NCBI GenBank assembly: GCA_946807835.1
Contig: OX327684.1
Span: 32,238,501 to 32,302,500 of the forward strand
Origin: Ailanthus altissimus
Taxonomy: Eukaryota; Streptophyta; Magnoliopsida; Sapindales; Simaroubaceae
DNA length: 64,000 nucleotides
Direction of reading: 5' to 3'
Shown piece after piece: positions 24,570 to 37,889 of the stretch. The position numbers were made by a program, and so were the translations under genes. A model generated the notes under the pieces. That model was not told where the DNA came from. It did no database searches and saw only the letters and a program-made list of their open reading frames with translations. Position 1 is the stretch's first letter. Each line of letters starts with the position of its first letter.

Positions 24570-26278
24570 CTATTCGTTGATGTAGTTAAATACTTGATTA
24601 ACTGCTGCTGCTATCTCATCTGCTGACCCTAGCTTACATTCTTCCTCGATCTGCACTCAACACAACCAAATTTATGAAATAAAAATAAGAGTTAGAATTA
24701 CTTAGACCCAGGTCAAAAAGGTTGACCGCTATAGAACTAAAATACAAAAAGAAAAAAAAACGTTACCTTGAGATTGAAAGAGTAATGAACGGTAGTTTGT
24801 GAGGATGTAATATTGAGGTGCGAAAATGTGAACCTGAGGTCTTCAAGTGCAACAATGGCTTTCAACAACTGACCAGGCCGCCTTGGACACTGAATCTTGA
24901 GGTTAACATGATTCTGTATCACAATGACTTCAATATGAACCCCATTTGACTTGCTCTCGGCTTTTACTCTCCCCTCACAATTGCCAATTTCAGACCTTGA
25001 TACCGAGTACCCGTTGGACAAAATGGTCTTGTCGGTGGTGGTGGTGGTCGCTGACGTGGCACTATCACAGCGTTCTACGGTGGTTGTTCCCGTTCTCATT
25101 CTCTTTTGCGCTTCAAGAGACTGTAAAAGTTGCTCTAGTTCCTTCACAAAGTCTATTGCACCGCCAATTATAGACGCTTGGTCTCCCTTTTAACAATGAA
25201 AAACAAAAATAAAGGACCTTTAATCAAACATAGAAACTAAAGAATTAACTTCCATTTTGATATTAAAAAATTGGAAGGGTTACAGATGGAATTACTCTTT
25301 GTACGTAAGGGGGAGGCATGAGGGAACGAAGAGTGTTGAGATGGTCGTTCATTTGGCGTCTGCGGTTACGTTCCACAGCAATGTGGGTCATGCGTTGGCT
25401 CTCTACTTCCTCTTTGTTCTTAATTGGTTTTGTTCGTTTTCTTTTTCTTCTTTCTCGGGTGATTGGAGGGGATCTAGAGAATTGGGTTTGTTTAGCTCTG
25501 GTTTGTGGATGAGTTATTTTTTCTACCGAGTTGGGTTTGGACTCGGAGCTCAAACCCTCTAGGCATGAAGTAGAATGTGGGTTTTGAAGATCCTTGGTTT
25601 CTGATTTGACTGGTGACTGCAGGTCTAGTATTTCTTGAGTGACACAACTTTCAAGTTCTAGGGCTTGAATTTGAGGCTCCATTTCAGGCATGCAAGTGTT
25701 TACCATGTCCCATGGTTTTTTCAGGTGTTGAAGTCTCAATAGTGTCTGAAAGTTGGGTTCTTTGAAAGGAAAAATTGGTGGAGTCTCTACACTTTGAAGC
25801 ATCTGAAGAAATGGCATTTTGTCCTCCAAGCTTGGCGTTGTAAATAGTGCTTCTTCTTCCTCGAATCTTAAGGTGTCTGTGTTGACGAATTCTGGTTCAA
25901 AGCACTCTACATTAAAATGTTCTCCTAAGAACTGCAAGAAAATATAAACACCCAGAAAAGAAAATTAGGAAAATCCTTGGATAATAGGTTATACACTTTG
26001 TCTTCAATTAAAGCAAAAGGGAAATGGATTGGCTCAGTCTCAACAGAGAAGTAGAATAAGAAAGGAATGTAAAAGAAAGGAAACAGCAAATGATAGTATT
26101 TCCAGAAAAATACTCAATGCATTGAATACAAGCACGTAGAGGAGTAAATGCAGTCCATATCTTAATTCAGAAAAGGGAAACAAGAAAAGAGAGATTGAAA
26201 GGGAAAGAGAGGTACTAAAAATGAAGAAAAAAAAAAGTAACATACACAAGGATTAATGGGTCCTTGGAGCTTCTCCAT
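24570..26278 (-). CDS. bHLH transcription factor, subgroup Ia (bHLH57/67/70-like)
   Basis: Nuclear DNA-binding regulator of the group that includes bHLH57, bHLH67, bHLH70 and, more distantly, the stomatal factors FAMA, MUTE and SPCH. Four exons: 26246-26278 (only 11 codons), 25296-25931, 24767-25186 and 24570-24650. All junctions are GT-AG in phase 0, giving 389 residues. The basic region carries H194, E198 and R202 (H-E-R), which predicts E-box/G-box (CANNTG) binding. The helix-loop-helix continues across the exon 2/3 junction at QR|GDQASIIGGA. Residues about 307-389 form the ACT-like C-terminal domain (PRRPGQLLKAIVALEDL). The N-terminal half is acidic, with the family motif MPFLQMLQSVETP. 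The start MEKLQGPIN is the first in-frame Met and matches family N-termini. It lies between MTP1 and CURT1B as in Arabidopsis, where the equivalent gene is bHLH70. Confidence 0.92.
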
Positions 26279-28520
26279 TACAGCAAACTGAGCACTGTCG
26301 TTCAAGTAGTGCCTTAAATTCTTTGCTCTATCTCTCTCTCTCGGTTACAAACATTCCATATAAGTGATGCTAACGAAACAACACTAGTAATAAATGTAAC
26401 CCCGAAGAAGCAGAAAACAAGACCCCATATGCAAAGCACAGACCGCAGAGTTATATTCCTTTGTGTTCTGATGCTGGTAAGTGGTGATACTCTTAAATAG
26501 AATAAATATACATAAATAAAAAAAGGCTTCAAAGAAAGTTACAGAGAGTGAAAGAGTATGGTAGAAAATGGAAAGAGGTGAAGATGGGTAAAAAGAAAAG
26601 AAAAATGGAAGGGGGAGGGAGATGTGATGTGATGAAAAATGAAAGGTGGAAAGTATTCTAACTAAAAAAAATTGAAGATATAGCAGATAGCAGATAGAAA
26701 TATTTTGGGACTGAGAGAGAGTTGGTGAGAATTGAGCAGAAGAGAGAAGAGAGAGAGGGAGAGAGGGGTTGTGTGTGTCTGGCTTACAAGGTCCCTAAAG
26801 CATTATTGGCGGTGGCAGTTTTGTCCAGCAGCGGAGACACATCGTTGTGGGGACTCTTTCTTCCTTCCAAACCCCCTATCAATTTTTTTTTCTTTAAAAT
26901 TATATTAACTCCTTCTATGTATCCTGTGTTGTGCTGTGTGTCACCTGTCTTATGATCCGTCAGTCATTCACCAGATTTCTTTTTTTCTTTTTATTTATGT
27001 ATACAATTAATTTCCGTTTACACTTCACATGGAGGTGGTGCCCGAGCCCGACATTGGAAGTATGATTACTAGACTGCCTTGTTAACCAGGGCAGTAACAG
27101 CGGCATTCGTGTACTGGACTTGAGCACACCATACATACTCAATATATCACATTGTCCTTTTCTTTTTTATAGTTATTTTTCTTATTTTTTCTCTGGATGG
27201 ATGAGTATTTGAGACCAATTTATAAACTCTTTTTTTTCTCCTATTGGTGTCTCAATATATGTCGGGGAATGAAATTGTTTTTATTATCAATAATTGAATT
27301 ATTTATATTTTCTAAATTTTTGGACTGGGCCTATGCCAAAAACTGCAGGCATTAATTGTCTCAGCGACAGAAATTGTCTTCAATTGTAGTACATGATGGG
27401 ATTGAATCCTAGATTGCATTTTTTTTTTTGCAAGTATGGCTTTAATTCAATACGGAGTCCTTTCTTGATGATGCTTGAGCATTAATTATATGTCCATGAA
27501 GCTAAATCAACAAAGGAGATTTTCGATGCAGAAATGGCCTTAACAAAATATATATCTCATCCAGGATTGTTTGATTAGTTGTATCGTGCAATATATCCAG
27601 TTAAACCATGACCCTACTCTTATAAGTAGGCTGTAGGCTACACCTTAAAATCTACATTTCTAGGAGAATATAGCAATTGCCTACTAGTTTTTTTTTTATA
27701 AAAAAAAAGTCCTCGAATTTAGCACATTACTTGATAACATTGCTGCCAAATAATGCCACCGACTCTCAGCTTACGAGAACTGAGAAGCCTAACAATAACA
27801 AGCTTTCCAAAAGGCCACTCTCAATTAATATTAATAATCCCTTCACTTGCTATCAGATTGGAGTATTCATAGTGTCATCTGATGTACAAGTATTGGACCC
27901 TGTCGTATAAGGCGGACGGATTTCTCTTTTGATAAAATTATCCTTTCTAGATAATCATCTGAAATGTGGCAAATTTCCTCTCAACATCGTGGGAAGCAAA
28001 TCAAACAGCTCACACATCAATCAATAATTTTGTGTGGCAAAATGGGCATGTGGGTGTGCGTATGTGCTCGCAGCTTCACAAGAATAAACAAGGATATGTT
28101 GGACACAATTTACAAAGACAAATTCAATCCAACAAAATCCCAAGCTTGAGAACACCGAACTCGCTTGACAAAGTCTAAGAATCTTATCCGCTTCAACTAT
28201 GGTCTATATCTTCCTCCTACAGAACTATTTATTTATAGCCACACAACCTAGGCATTTTCTTTCTCAAGAATTCCAAAATTTAGGATATTTTCCTACAGCT
28301 CATTGAAGAAATCCACAACTTTAGACACCGTAAAATTAAAGAAACAGCAGAAACTACTAGCAGTAAATATCATGCATTTGTTAAAATACAGGCCTTAGGA
28401 ACCTTATCCTCTCCTCACCTTCAAGGAGAGGCTTCATTCCAGCGGCTTAGAGCACAACATTTTGTCAATGTACTAAGAGCTCTGGTCATTCCATGGGCAA
28501 ATGAAAGTGTACTTGGTGAT
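26279..28520. other. Upstream region of the bHLH gene
   Basis: It contains the presumed bHLH 5' UTR and promoter (minus strand). There is a GA/CT microsatellite-like tract at about 26710-26768 (GAGAGAGAGAGGGAGAGAG) that could act as a GAGA-type site. No independent gene is visible. A small tree of short open frames has no family features. Confidence 0.5.
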
Positions 28521-28865
28521 TCACGAGTTAAGCTCATTCAGTGGGGTGACAACATCGCCCCCACCACCCAACATCACAAGTCCACCAGCGATTAACCGAC
28601 CAAATCGTCTTGGAGGAGTATAATCCCTCATTTGATGCCTGTGATTCGGGAAACCAACAGTGGCTAGACCCCAATTTCCAGAGAGTTGATGCATACCTAT
28701 GTGCTGTAGTGGTAGAAGCACATTGTCAACTCTAGCAGCCAGATAAAAAGTTATTTCTATAAAGAGAATAATGTGTTTAACTGTGAATCTAAAATGGCAA
28801 CTGGTAAACGCTAACGTGAAAGATAGGAATCTATAGACTATTAACTCTTTTTTTTCCGGAAGCAA
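28521..28865 (-). other. Possible exon, unknown product
   Basis: The minus-strand open frame has a gene-like second half after an AG (CTGCTAG, about 28733) that could be a splice acceptor. From there about 70 residues read through to the stop, with PNHRHQMRDYTPPRRFG and then GGLVMLGGGGDVVTP. The less AT-rich composition sets it apart from its flanks. It begins about 200 bp beyond the MTP1 stop and could be an alternative MTP1 3' exon, a small independent gene or a gene fragment. I do not recognise a family. Confidence 0.3.
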
Positions 28866-29067
28866 ACTATATATTAACTCTTAAGTATAGATTATGGATA
28901 TGTAGCTATGAGCAGCAATCATGTGTGAACTAAAATAAATATCTCTTGCCTCAATATCAATTCCAATGCTCAAAAGCTGAAAAGTTATCACTAATAAGAG
29001 TAAAGTCATCCAAATGATCTAAAAAAACGGAAGCTATAGAAACAGATACTTAAGACACAGGTAATCC

Positions 29068-30327
29068 TCATGCACTCGACCGTTCTATCTGTATCGTAAC
29101 ATGACTGATGTTATACTCCCTTCTGATATAGTTTATCACTTTGTCAAGCATCACATCCGCATTCGCATCTGGCCTGATTTTGACATGGCAAGCCAATAGG
29201 ACCTTCCCTACTGTGATGGCCCATATATGCAGTTCATGAATTGCCACTACTTCCACCATCTCCAAAAGCCCCTTTTCAATCTTTGTAGCATCAATCTCCC
29301 TTGGTGTGCTCTCCATCAGAACTTCAAGTATGTTCCGCAGCATTTTAATTGTTGTACCCAAAACAATAACTGAAAAGACAAGGGTGCAGATCAGATCAAC
29401 TATATTCCATTTAGGGTTATACCAGATGATTGCACCTCCAATCATTACCCCAATACTTTGAATGGAATCGCCAAGCACATGGAGATAAGCACCCTGTACA
29501 TTTATGTTTCGTAGCTTCTTTTGTTCAAGTCCACCTTTTGCTTTATCTAGCAGTGGCTCAGTAGGGTCTTCACTACTGTGATGGTGTTCATATAGGGAGT
29601 GATCCCCGCCATGATGCTGATGATGATGCTCAGTTTTGGGATTTTCTTCATGATGATGATGATGATGGTGCCCACCTCTGGAGTGCTCTTCATGACGATG
29701 ATGATCTGTAGTGATTCTCCTTCCATGGCTGTGGCCAATACCGTGATCGTGAACATCATGGCCATGATCATGGCCTAAGACAAGAGCCATGATGATGTTC
29801 ACCACAAGACCAAAAGCAGCAACAAGGAACATTAGAAAGCCATTAACCTTATCTGTGGGATGAATGAGTCTGATAATGGCTTCATATACTAAAATTCCAG
29901 CAAGCAACCATATGAGCTGGATAGAAACCAAAGCACCAAGAATCTCAACCCTAAAGAATCCATAAGATTGACGAGGATTTGATTCCCATCCAGCTGCCCA
30001 CAAAGAGAACAAAGAAATAGCAAAAGCTGCAACATCTGAAAGTAGATGTGCTGCATCAGTTAATATTGCTAGACTGTTGGCCTGGATGCCACCAGCTACT
30101 TCAATGCTCATGAAGATAACGCAAAGTGCTACCGCTATTAGAAGCTTCCTCATGGAAGCTGATCTTTCTTTGGCATCTTTAGAGTTGGTTGCAGCATCTG
30201 AAAATCCACAAGGTGCCTCCCCGCAAACCTTACTTCCTCCAAGGCTCCTTTCCCTACCAGGAAGATCTACATTTATTTCAATAATTTGCCCGTGTTGAGA
30301 ATCTTCTCCTTCCATCTGAAAATCCAT
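29068..30327 (-). CDS. MTP1: Vacuolar zinc transporter, cation diffusion facilitator (MTP1/ZAT)
   Basis: Tonoplast Zn2+/H+ antiporter that moves zinc into the vacuole for tolerance and storage. The coding sequence is one uninterrupted exon. The chosen start (30325-30327, MDFQMEGED) gives 419 residues. The more upstream ATG at 30381 is rejected because a good splice acceptor (GATCAG|GAG, about 30360) puts it in an intron. The conserved N-terminus [14 protein letters not shown] is at 31-44. There are six membrane segments, with the paired metal-binding HxxxD motifs in TM2 (H94, D98) and TM5 (H283, D287). The long cytosolic histidine-rich loop (about 186-250) includes a run of seven His. The C-terminal cytosolic domain ends [12 protein letters not shown]. 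Every catalytic feature is present, so it is probably functional. It lies next to the bHLH gene as At2g46800 does to At2g46810. Confidence 0.96.
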   Translation of the reverse strand: MDFQMEGEDSQHGQIIEINVDLPGRERSLGGSKVCGEAPCGFSDAATNSKDAKERSASMRKLLIAVALCVIFMSIEVAGGIQANSLAILTDAAHLLSDVAAFAISLFSLWAAGWESNPRQSYGFFRVEILGALVSIQLIWLLAGILVYEAIIRLIHPTDKVNGFLMFLVAAFGLVVNIIMALVLGHDHGHDVHDHGIGHSHGRRITTDHHRHEEHSRGGHHHHHHHEENPKTEHHHQHHGGDHSLYEHHHSSEDPTEPLLDKAKGGLEQKKLRNINVQGAYLHVLGDSIQSIGVMIGGAIIWYNPKWNIVDLICTLVFSVIVLGTTIKMLRNILEVLMESTPREIDATKIEKGLLEMVEVVAIHELHIWAITVGKVLLACHVKIRPDANADVMLDKVINYIRREYNISHVTIQIERSSA

Positions 30328-30358
30328 GGTGACGCAATTAACACCAGATAAATGACTC

Positions 30359-32949
30359 CTGATCAAAACACGTATGCACACAAGTTACGCATAATTGGAA
30401 TCATCATTAAACCATCTTCCCATTTCAACTAAAACCAGAGTTTGTGCTTCTCCATAACATAATAAGCAAAAGTGGAATCATAAACTCAGATATTTAGGCA
30501 AAAAGTTAAAATCTTTTCCTCTTTAATTTCTGGACTTTAAAATCAATCACAGTTTCATCACATATATGCCACCATAAAAGCAGGAAATCAGCTTTATGAT
30601 AATATGAGCACCAACTAAATCTGACATGATAAAGTTAGACGTAGAATGTTTGCCAGCTATCTCAGGCTACTATATACTAACAATTGCATCCACGTCGGGA
30701 TGCAAACATGCAGAACCAAGATGAAGACTCTATGCAAGCCCAGCTCCAAGAAACTGATCGGGTATCCATGTTTGGCCTGAGCTAGATTTCATATTTATTA
30801 AGAGAAGTTCAACACCAGCTAAAGCCAGTCATTTGAAGAACATTTACAGTGTAAACAAGAGAATGACTCAGTCCTTGCCTCAACAAAACTTACAAAATTC
30901 AATCACAAATTGAAGTCCTCATGTTAATAAAAAGAAAGGAACCGAATCTCTTGCTCTTGAATACGTAATAGTAATGGTTTCAAATATATATATATATATA
31001 TATAGACACAACAGTAACAAGTCTTCAAAATTGACACAGCTCGAAGTGGCCTCCAGGGAGATAAAAGATTTGGAGGAAATATTCAAACTATACACACATA
31101 TAGCAGAGAAGAGCCCAGGGCTTGATATTGCAACATTCATGTTGAGGGTGAGGTAAGGTGTGAGTTATAAGCGGACAAAAAGAACTGCAAATTGACTCAA
31201 GAAGACAAAACCAAGTGTTGTGAAAAAATGAAGTGCCAATGAGCATTCCTTCAAGGAATAAGCTCAATCAAGAAACAACAGTATAGAAGAAGTTTTAAAT
31301 CAAGTTCTTTTGGTACCATTAATTGTGTCTGAAACATAAAGATAATAATTCTGATGGTGGACTTCTGCTCATGGATGTACATAATCTGAACAAGAACAGA
31401 AAGGCAAAGTATGTAAAAGCTGTGCCTATACAAAAATCATCCTTGTTCTTCAAAAACCAAGCAAACTCCTCTCATATGCGATGCATCAAACTCATATGAA
31501 ATCTTTACAAAACAGGAAAATGACGACTGTTGTACCCATCAACCGAGTTAAAAAAAACGTCATTTATATTCCTTTTACAATGAAATAAATTGATATAGAA
31601 GTACATGGATTAAGCTACACATCTCATAATTAGAGAAAAAAAAATGGCACTATACATAATAACAGCTTTCTGTTAAAAGAAATGGGAAGGGAAAAAAGAA
31701 AATCTTTTTTTAAGTCGGGCAAAACTTTAGAAACCATATCTCACTAAGAATTAATGCAGAAGATCATACTCAGCTAGAGCTGCTGAAAGGTACTCCTATA
31801 CCCAAACAAATACAAGACTAGTGTTGATGCCTCGAAGGCACATGTAAATGAACCGAAAATTTACCTTTTAAGTACAAAATTACCAACAATCTTATACAGA
31901 GGTACTTGACATCAACAATGAGAAGATGGAATTGATTTTCTGAAATCTTCCTGTCCAATGTATATACATCGACCTAAACAACCAGAAAGCCCAGGGTCAT
32001 GAAGATTATATAGGCGAAGCTAATCAAGTCAACGACAGCAGGGTCAATATATTTTTTTTTTGGGTAAATAATAATGAATATTATTGCTAAAACCAGCAAA
32101 CAAAAACAAGTGCAGCAATCAAATGTACCAGATCAAAGACATTACAAACGATAGAAAGAACTAGAAACAAAAAGCACCACCTAACCGCCAAGTGATCTAC
32201 GCTTCAGGACCAATATTTTAAATATATTGATACAAGTTTACTCTGCCGGCATGCTTCTAAAAGCTCTAACTCTCAAGCTAATCAGCTCCAGGAGAAATTA
32301 GTCACAGATTTTGCTTTAAATCAATCTTATAATGCCAAGTATATTATTGATGGGAATAAGCTTAAAGCTAAAAAAACCCAAAATAGCTTGCATCATACTC
32401 CGGTATGGAAACTTCAATATCTAGCTAATCAAACATAAACATAAATTCAAATGTCCATACAAGCTACAAATAATAACAACAAGGCACATAATAGACAAAA
32501 CTACAAAAGCATCAACCAATAACCCAAAACTTTTCCTAAACAAATGATCTTAGATTTTAGTATAAAAAAAAAGTTACCAGTCCACCAAACATTTTCATAT
32601 TCCATAAGTGGAATAAATTAAATAAATTGTGTCAGCCGATACCCGAACAAATCCATAATAAAGAAATAAACCAGTTAAGAAAACAAAACTGAGAAACAAA
32701 GAGAAGACAGAGAGTCTATACTGTAATATTCGTACGAACCCATACCAGATATACGGCAAATCGAAATTTATATCAGTATAAAACAATCACATGTTATTAT
32801 ATTTATTAAAATTAAAAAAAATGCTAATGAAACAACGAATCAAAGTAGAATTGTAGATGAAAACAAGTGAGTTCAGGGAATAAATAGAAAGTTCAAAACA
32901 TAAAAGGAAAAAGTACGAATAAAAGAATAATCATTTATATTACACCCAC
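30359..32949 (-). other. Predicted 5'-UTR intron of MTP1
   Basis: On the minus strand a donor AACAG|GTGGGT ends at 32950 and an acceptor GATCAG|GAG lies at 30359-30360, 31 bp before the chosen ATG. The likely leader exon is about 32950-33170, which is also less AT-rich. The interval has no open coding sequence. It contains a (AT)n tract at 30984-31003 and the LINE-tail fragment at 32050-32215. It is inferred from splice signals and the known 5'-UTR introns of this gene in other plants. Transcript data would settle it. Confidence 0.5.
32050..32215 (-). mobile_element. LINE 3'-end fragment
   Basis: A run of T is followed by a sequence closely resembling 43740-43865. Shared words are AATATTATTGCTAAA, CAAAGACATTACAAAC and AAAGAACTA. 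Read on the minus strand it ends in poly(A), like a 5'-truncated LINE. The flanks GGTCAATAT and GACCAATAT may be a decayed target duplication. Confidence 0.55.
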
Positions 32950-33170
32950 CTGTTATTGAGATGCCTGCGTTATCGTAGACATAGTAATGAAAAAATTGAA
33001 ATAAAAGAAGGCGCCTTCTTTGTACGAGTCATTGTCCACGACTCCCGTGATAGAGTTGGGTGCCATTTTAATTGGACTCTCCATGTGGGCCTCAGTTCCA
33101 CGATGAGAGTGGGAATTTTTTTTTATTTTAACGTTACATGACAAATATGTGTAGACAAATAGCACATCAT

Positions 33171-34529
33171 GGGTGATATAAAGGAAGACCCACCCTTTTC
33201 TGGTGGTGGGATGTTGATTCGGTAGAATCTGATTGATGATGATGATGTTGTTGTTGAATTAAAATGTTATAGATGGTCCTGTAGATTCAGATCAGCTTAC
33301 TCTATAGTCTTCATTATTCACGAGACTGGTGGGCATTTGGGATTTCGGAAGAAGAATATGCCAATGTTCCTTCATGTGAAATATTTGATTTGATTGAACA
33401 GATTCTTTATCCAACTGATCATTAAGCAGGATAATGTTATGTTTACAAAGTTGTGCATTATTTTATTGACTCGAGTGCCCTCATAAAAGTGGGTGTTTTT
33501 AGAGATAAAGCGGTTGCCTTAGGATTATTAGAAATTTAGAAAGTTCACCCAGCCCAATCGAAGTATGTTGACGGTCCATTGAGGTCCAGCAGTCCAGCCT
33601 AAGCAAAATCATGGACTCCACATTGCATATAAACTCTATCTACCTTGCTTTATACTTAACAATAATGCTAAATTAAATTGGGAACAGGGCTATCCCTTGA
33701 GTTATACATTGATTAAGTTTATGAAGACCTCTCACTTAAGAGGATAAGTTAGTTGATCTATTGCCTTTGAACTTATTGCTTTTATCAGCACTCTTGCCTC
33801 GACAAGACTTACAACAATTTTTAAGCACTTAGGATATGGGGCTATGACGTATAATTTATGGTATTGACCTTTTACAATGATTGAAAATTCTCTTGTTAGA
33901 TATTTACTATGTCATTTTATTTTTAAGTTATGATTACTTTAGAGAATTTGAAGTGGAGGTTTTAAAATCTCATTTTGAAGAGAACACATATTTTATTAAC
34001 AAGATATTTTTTAGGCCTTACTCGCTCTATAACTATTTATTAATAAGAATTAAAAAGTTAAACAAGTATGTGACGTGTACAAATTATTAATTGACATCAA
34101 ATTAATTGTGATATAAAATTTGTATCTCTGTTTTTTTAAACATAAAACTACTTTATAGTTAATAGTTATTGCCTTTAAAAAAGAACTAATTAAACTTACG
34201 CCAATAAAAAATTAAGGATGATTTCAAATGATTTTGGCTATAGTAAGAATGCTAGCATGAACCTTTCTCTAACTGTTTCAAAGATGATAGAATCACTGGT
34301 TATATGAATGACAATCTCAGCTTTTCAAGGTCCAATGATACTATTTTTATATAATTAGAATATAAATGTTATATTCTAACAAATGTGACATTGATTTGTC
34401 CAACTATTAAATCAATGAAAATTAAAAGTGAACAACTAATGATAATCATTAATTGAATTTTGTTTCAATATTATAGAAAGTTCATCAAATTTTGCTATTT
34501 TACTTCCAATTTTTTCTTTTTCATCATCT
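33171..34529. other. Intergenic, promoter side of MTP1
   Basis: The first few hundred bases are the probable MTP1 promoter. The rest is AT-rich with no supported gene. Confidence 0.5.
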
Positions 34530-36312
34530 ACTCTATCTCTCTCATCATTTTTTTTTGAAGTACAGATGCTAGCAAAATAGACAATCTTTATGAAATTACT
34601 TATCTTCTTGAAGAATCCAAAATTTCAGTTACAAACCTTCCTATAATCAATCCATATCATGCATATCTTAAGCCCCAAAAATTCTTATCCACTTCCATAA
34701 ATAAGCTTGTCACTCCTACAAAACTCCAAATTAAAGAATATGTTCAAGCTATTCGGTTTGACCATTGTTTTCTTCTCGCTACCACAGAAGAACAACTAGT
34801 CTCTCTCAAATTTTTCACTAAACTTATCCCTCAATGAATAAAGCAAGTCTATACTCATATGCATTTTGGAGTTATTAGATTCACCCTCATCTTTCATAGC
34901 CGGAAAGGCTTAGAAACGGTTGCATGAATCGCCCTTCTTGATGCCAGATTCTCCTCATACAAAGATGCATGTATAGGCATTATTTAGACCACTCTCAACG
35001 TCGAAACAATACTTATCACTCTTTATCCAAATTTTTGCATGCCTATCTCTGACCCCTCACTTATTGAGATTTAGGGAAAAATAAAAAGCTTAAATTTACT
35101 AGGCTACGCTCCTTATGCCCATACCAACTTTCAAAAGCTTCAAGACACTCCATAAAAATCTCTGTTTGTATGAAGTGGCACTGTCAACAACTTGAAAAAT
35201 GATATGAAGATAATAGAATATTAACCATAGTTGAATCCTGCAGCCTTGAAAGTTCGAATCCAGATCACTGGTGCAGTCCCTGAAGCTAACACGTATGCAG
35301 CCACCATTTACTATCAAATTGTTTACAGAGTCCAAAACCATGCTTTTGACTTTGGTACTCCACACTCCAACCAAGATGCTCTTTTAATCTCTGTTGACTC
35401 AACCAGAGTTCCATCATGCACATATATCCCCAAACAACTGACCAATGATGAACTCATAAAGCTTCTTCCTGACACTTAGATCACCAAGTATGAACAAAAC
35501 CAAAAATATAGTCAAACTCCAAAACCTATCCAGTTAACTAAACATAGTTTTTTTCAAAGAAAATATTTCTAAATAGAAATCTGTTTCGAAAAACCTGGAC
35601 CATCAGCACCTCCCATTCCATTCACCACCCAGTTCATAATGCACCTCGTTGACTACAGGTCAGAAAGCTTACCTATCATAGCCTTTTGTGCCCAAGCCAG
35701 ACCCATTTACCCATTTAGAAGTCCTACAAGATATTGCTACTAGGACGTTGATTGTAAATGTCTAGCCTGTCTAGAAGATCCTTTTTTAGATGATGAATAT
35801 CATTCGTCCAAACTTGAAAAAAGCAAAAAGAAGAAAAGCTGTAAAAGCTCTCAACAGCTTTTATAGGAAGTATATAACAAATGAGACTCAGATGTTGGCC
35901 TCCTTGGTGAACCATCAGGCAAGTTTGATTACTATGTCACTTATTCTCATCAAATACTTAACCCATCAAATCTCCTCCCCAAAGTTGCTACCATCCCAAA
36001 ATGTTTCACAAAAAACACCATCCATACAAACTCGTCTAAACTATACCATAAGTCTGCATGTTCTTCCCTACTGGTTTTTCACATTTGACCTCGCAAGCCA
36101 AACCTAAAAAGAACACTTACCAACAATGGAAAGTCAAAACTCCAAATAACAGGAAACCATATGAATATTTTGAACAAATCTCCCCTACTGAAGTAGTGCT
36201 CAATTGGCATTTGAAAAATGCTAGTGCCCAAAACACTATTCTGAAGCGAATTGAAGAATCACAACAACGAATCGAAACAAAAATAGATTCCGGTTTTGAT
36301 ATTACACAGTGA
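34530..36312 (+). pseudogene. Endogenous pararetrovirus fragment (Caulimoviridae), movement-protein region
   Basis: Conceptual translation across about 34560-35480 resembles the 30K-type movement protein region of plant pararetroviruses, most like florendovirus/cavemovirus relatives integrated in many plant genomes. The frame is broken by several in-frame stops (for example near 34838, 34926, 34989 and 35074), and the only long intact piece is 35231-35479. Further downstream, open frames at 35790-36107 and 36058-36312 continue in similar codon style but I cannot assign them. No reverse transcriptase, RNase H or coat zinc finger was found, so this is an old, defective, partial copy with no coding potential for a virus. 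It is not placed next to a recognisable primer-binding site. Confidence 0.72.
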
Positions 36313-36959
36313 AAACTGTTACTTTATAAATCTATCACTCCTCTTTCAAGGTCTAATCACTTCTTCGGTGAGTTTTTGATAATTTTTATCAATTCAATTG
36401 ATATACATAAGCTCAACGTATATTTTGATAATAAACCTAATTTTATATATTTTAAATTGGGGACCCTGTGGCTGAATGAAATTCTCATCTTCGTGCTTTA
36501 CCATTAATTACCATGCACACCCAAGATGTTAACAATTCATATTTCCCACTCTTCCGTTAATGACTTTTGCTTAAAGCTAGCCATTTAATTACCTATAATA
36601 TTAACTACTTACACCATTTGGACTTGGAGTATTTTATGGGGTTCACCCCCTCTTCAAACTCTTTCAATGGATTCTAATACATGAAGTCCTAACTAAAGAG
36701 AAAAGAATCCTCCACAAAGAGTATCTACCCTTTCTGTAGGATAAAAACAAGTCGACGCACTTTTTGAATGAAGCATTTTATAATTCTGATCTCGAGTCAA
36801 AATATAATTAAGGTATTCAAATAGGAGGACAATTCTGCGATAAATATAAAGAATGATAAAGTCTTATTTCACAACAGAAAAAAAGGGGACCGTTTCAATA
36901 AAATTATTTTAATTAGTAGAATTATGTTAAATATTAAAAAAAAAACTCTTATTATTATA
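36313..36959. other. Short intergenic spacer
   Basis: Non-coding, with moderate AT content. It may include further decayed viral sequence just after 36312. No gene is visible. Confidence 0.5.
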
Positions 36960-37889
36960 TATTACGGATATTAAGTTATGTTGTTTAATTTAACACTCTT
37001 ATGGCATTAATTAAGCCACAGCCTTGATACCCCTTTTAAACTATATGTACAACAGAAATCATAACTCACACCATAAGTAACACACACATAAGATCAATAC
37101 ACTAATAAAAGTAAAGAAAAAAAAACCAATCAACAAAATACAAGATATACATGGTTTAGCCCAAAATTGCCTACGTTTACGGAGGATCTATTATTCAACT
37201 TCTTATTATTGATATAGATCATTAAGTATCTTCTTACATCATCAATAATCTCATAATATCCAAAGTATCTCTCATAGAGATCTCTAAGTATCTATCATTG
37301 ATCACTATGACTTCCCCAATACCTCTTCGTATCTCATTATGAGAGATTTTTACAAAGAATACAATAATAGCCCGAGTATCTAAGTCAAAAGAATTTATGA
37401 CATTTCTTTTGTTCACTCAAGAACCAAAAGAAAATACTCCTTAACAGGTTATACCCTAGTGTACCACGCACTTAGTACCTACCTAGCTCATCTATTCTCT
37501 ATTATAGTTTACATCTTAAAACTTTAAATACTTGATTTTGTTTAGAAAGGTTTATATAGTGAATAAAGCACCCCTAAAAATTCTAAACATAGTTGGAATA
37601 AGAGTCCTTACTTGTAAGGGTCATAATCTCACTTAAAGAAGTTAATTGAACCAAAATAAGAAATCCTCATAAGTTGTTGTGTGAACAGTAACCAACGTGA
37701 ACAGTACCCCCACGAAAATAGTGCTTGTCATGAACAATGTCGTATCATAAATAGTACTTATTCTTTTGGCTTTCCATTTTACTCCTCCCGTGTACACTCA
37801 ATGTATACTTAACTTCATAATGACTCTCCTCTTAGTATTCATCTCAATTCTTGCCCATACAAAATTTGTTGAATCACCAATTTCTAACA
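36960..37889 (-). repeat. 3' LTR of copy 2
   Basis: 930 bp. The terminal TGTT has decayed to TATT. It lacks about 28 bp and about 120 bp that are present in the partner LTR. Confidence 0.85.

Noticed and set aside
30381..30381. Upstream ATG as the MTP1 start
   Set aside because: It lies before a strong splice acceptor at 30359-30360 and adds residues unlike MTP1 proteins, which begin shortly before the IIEINV-type segment.
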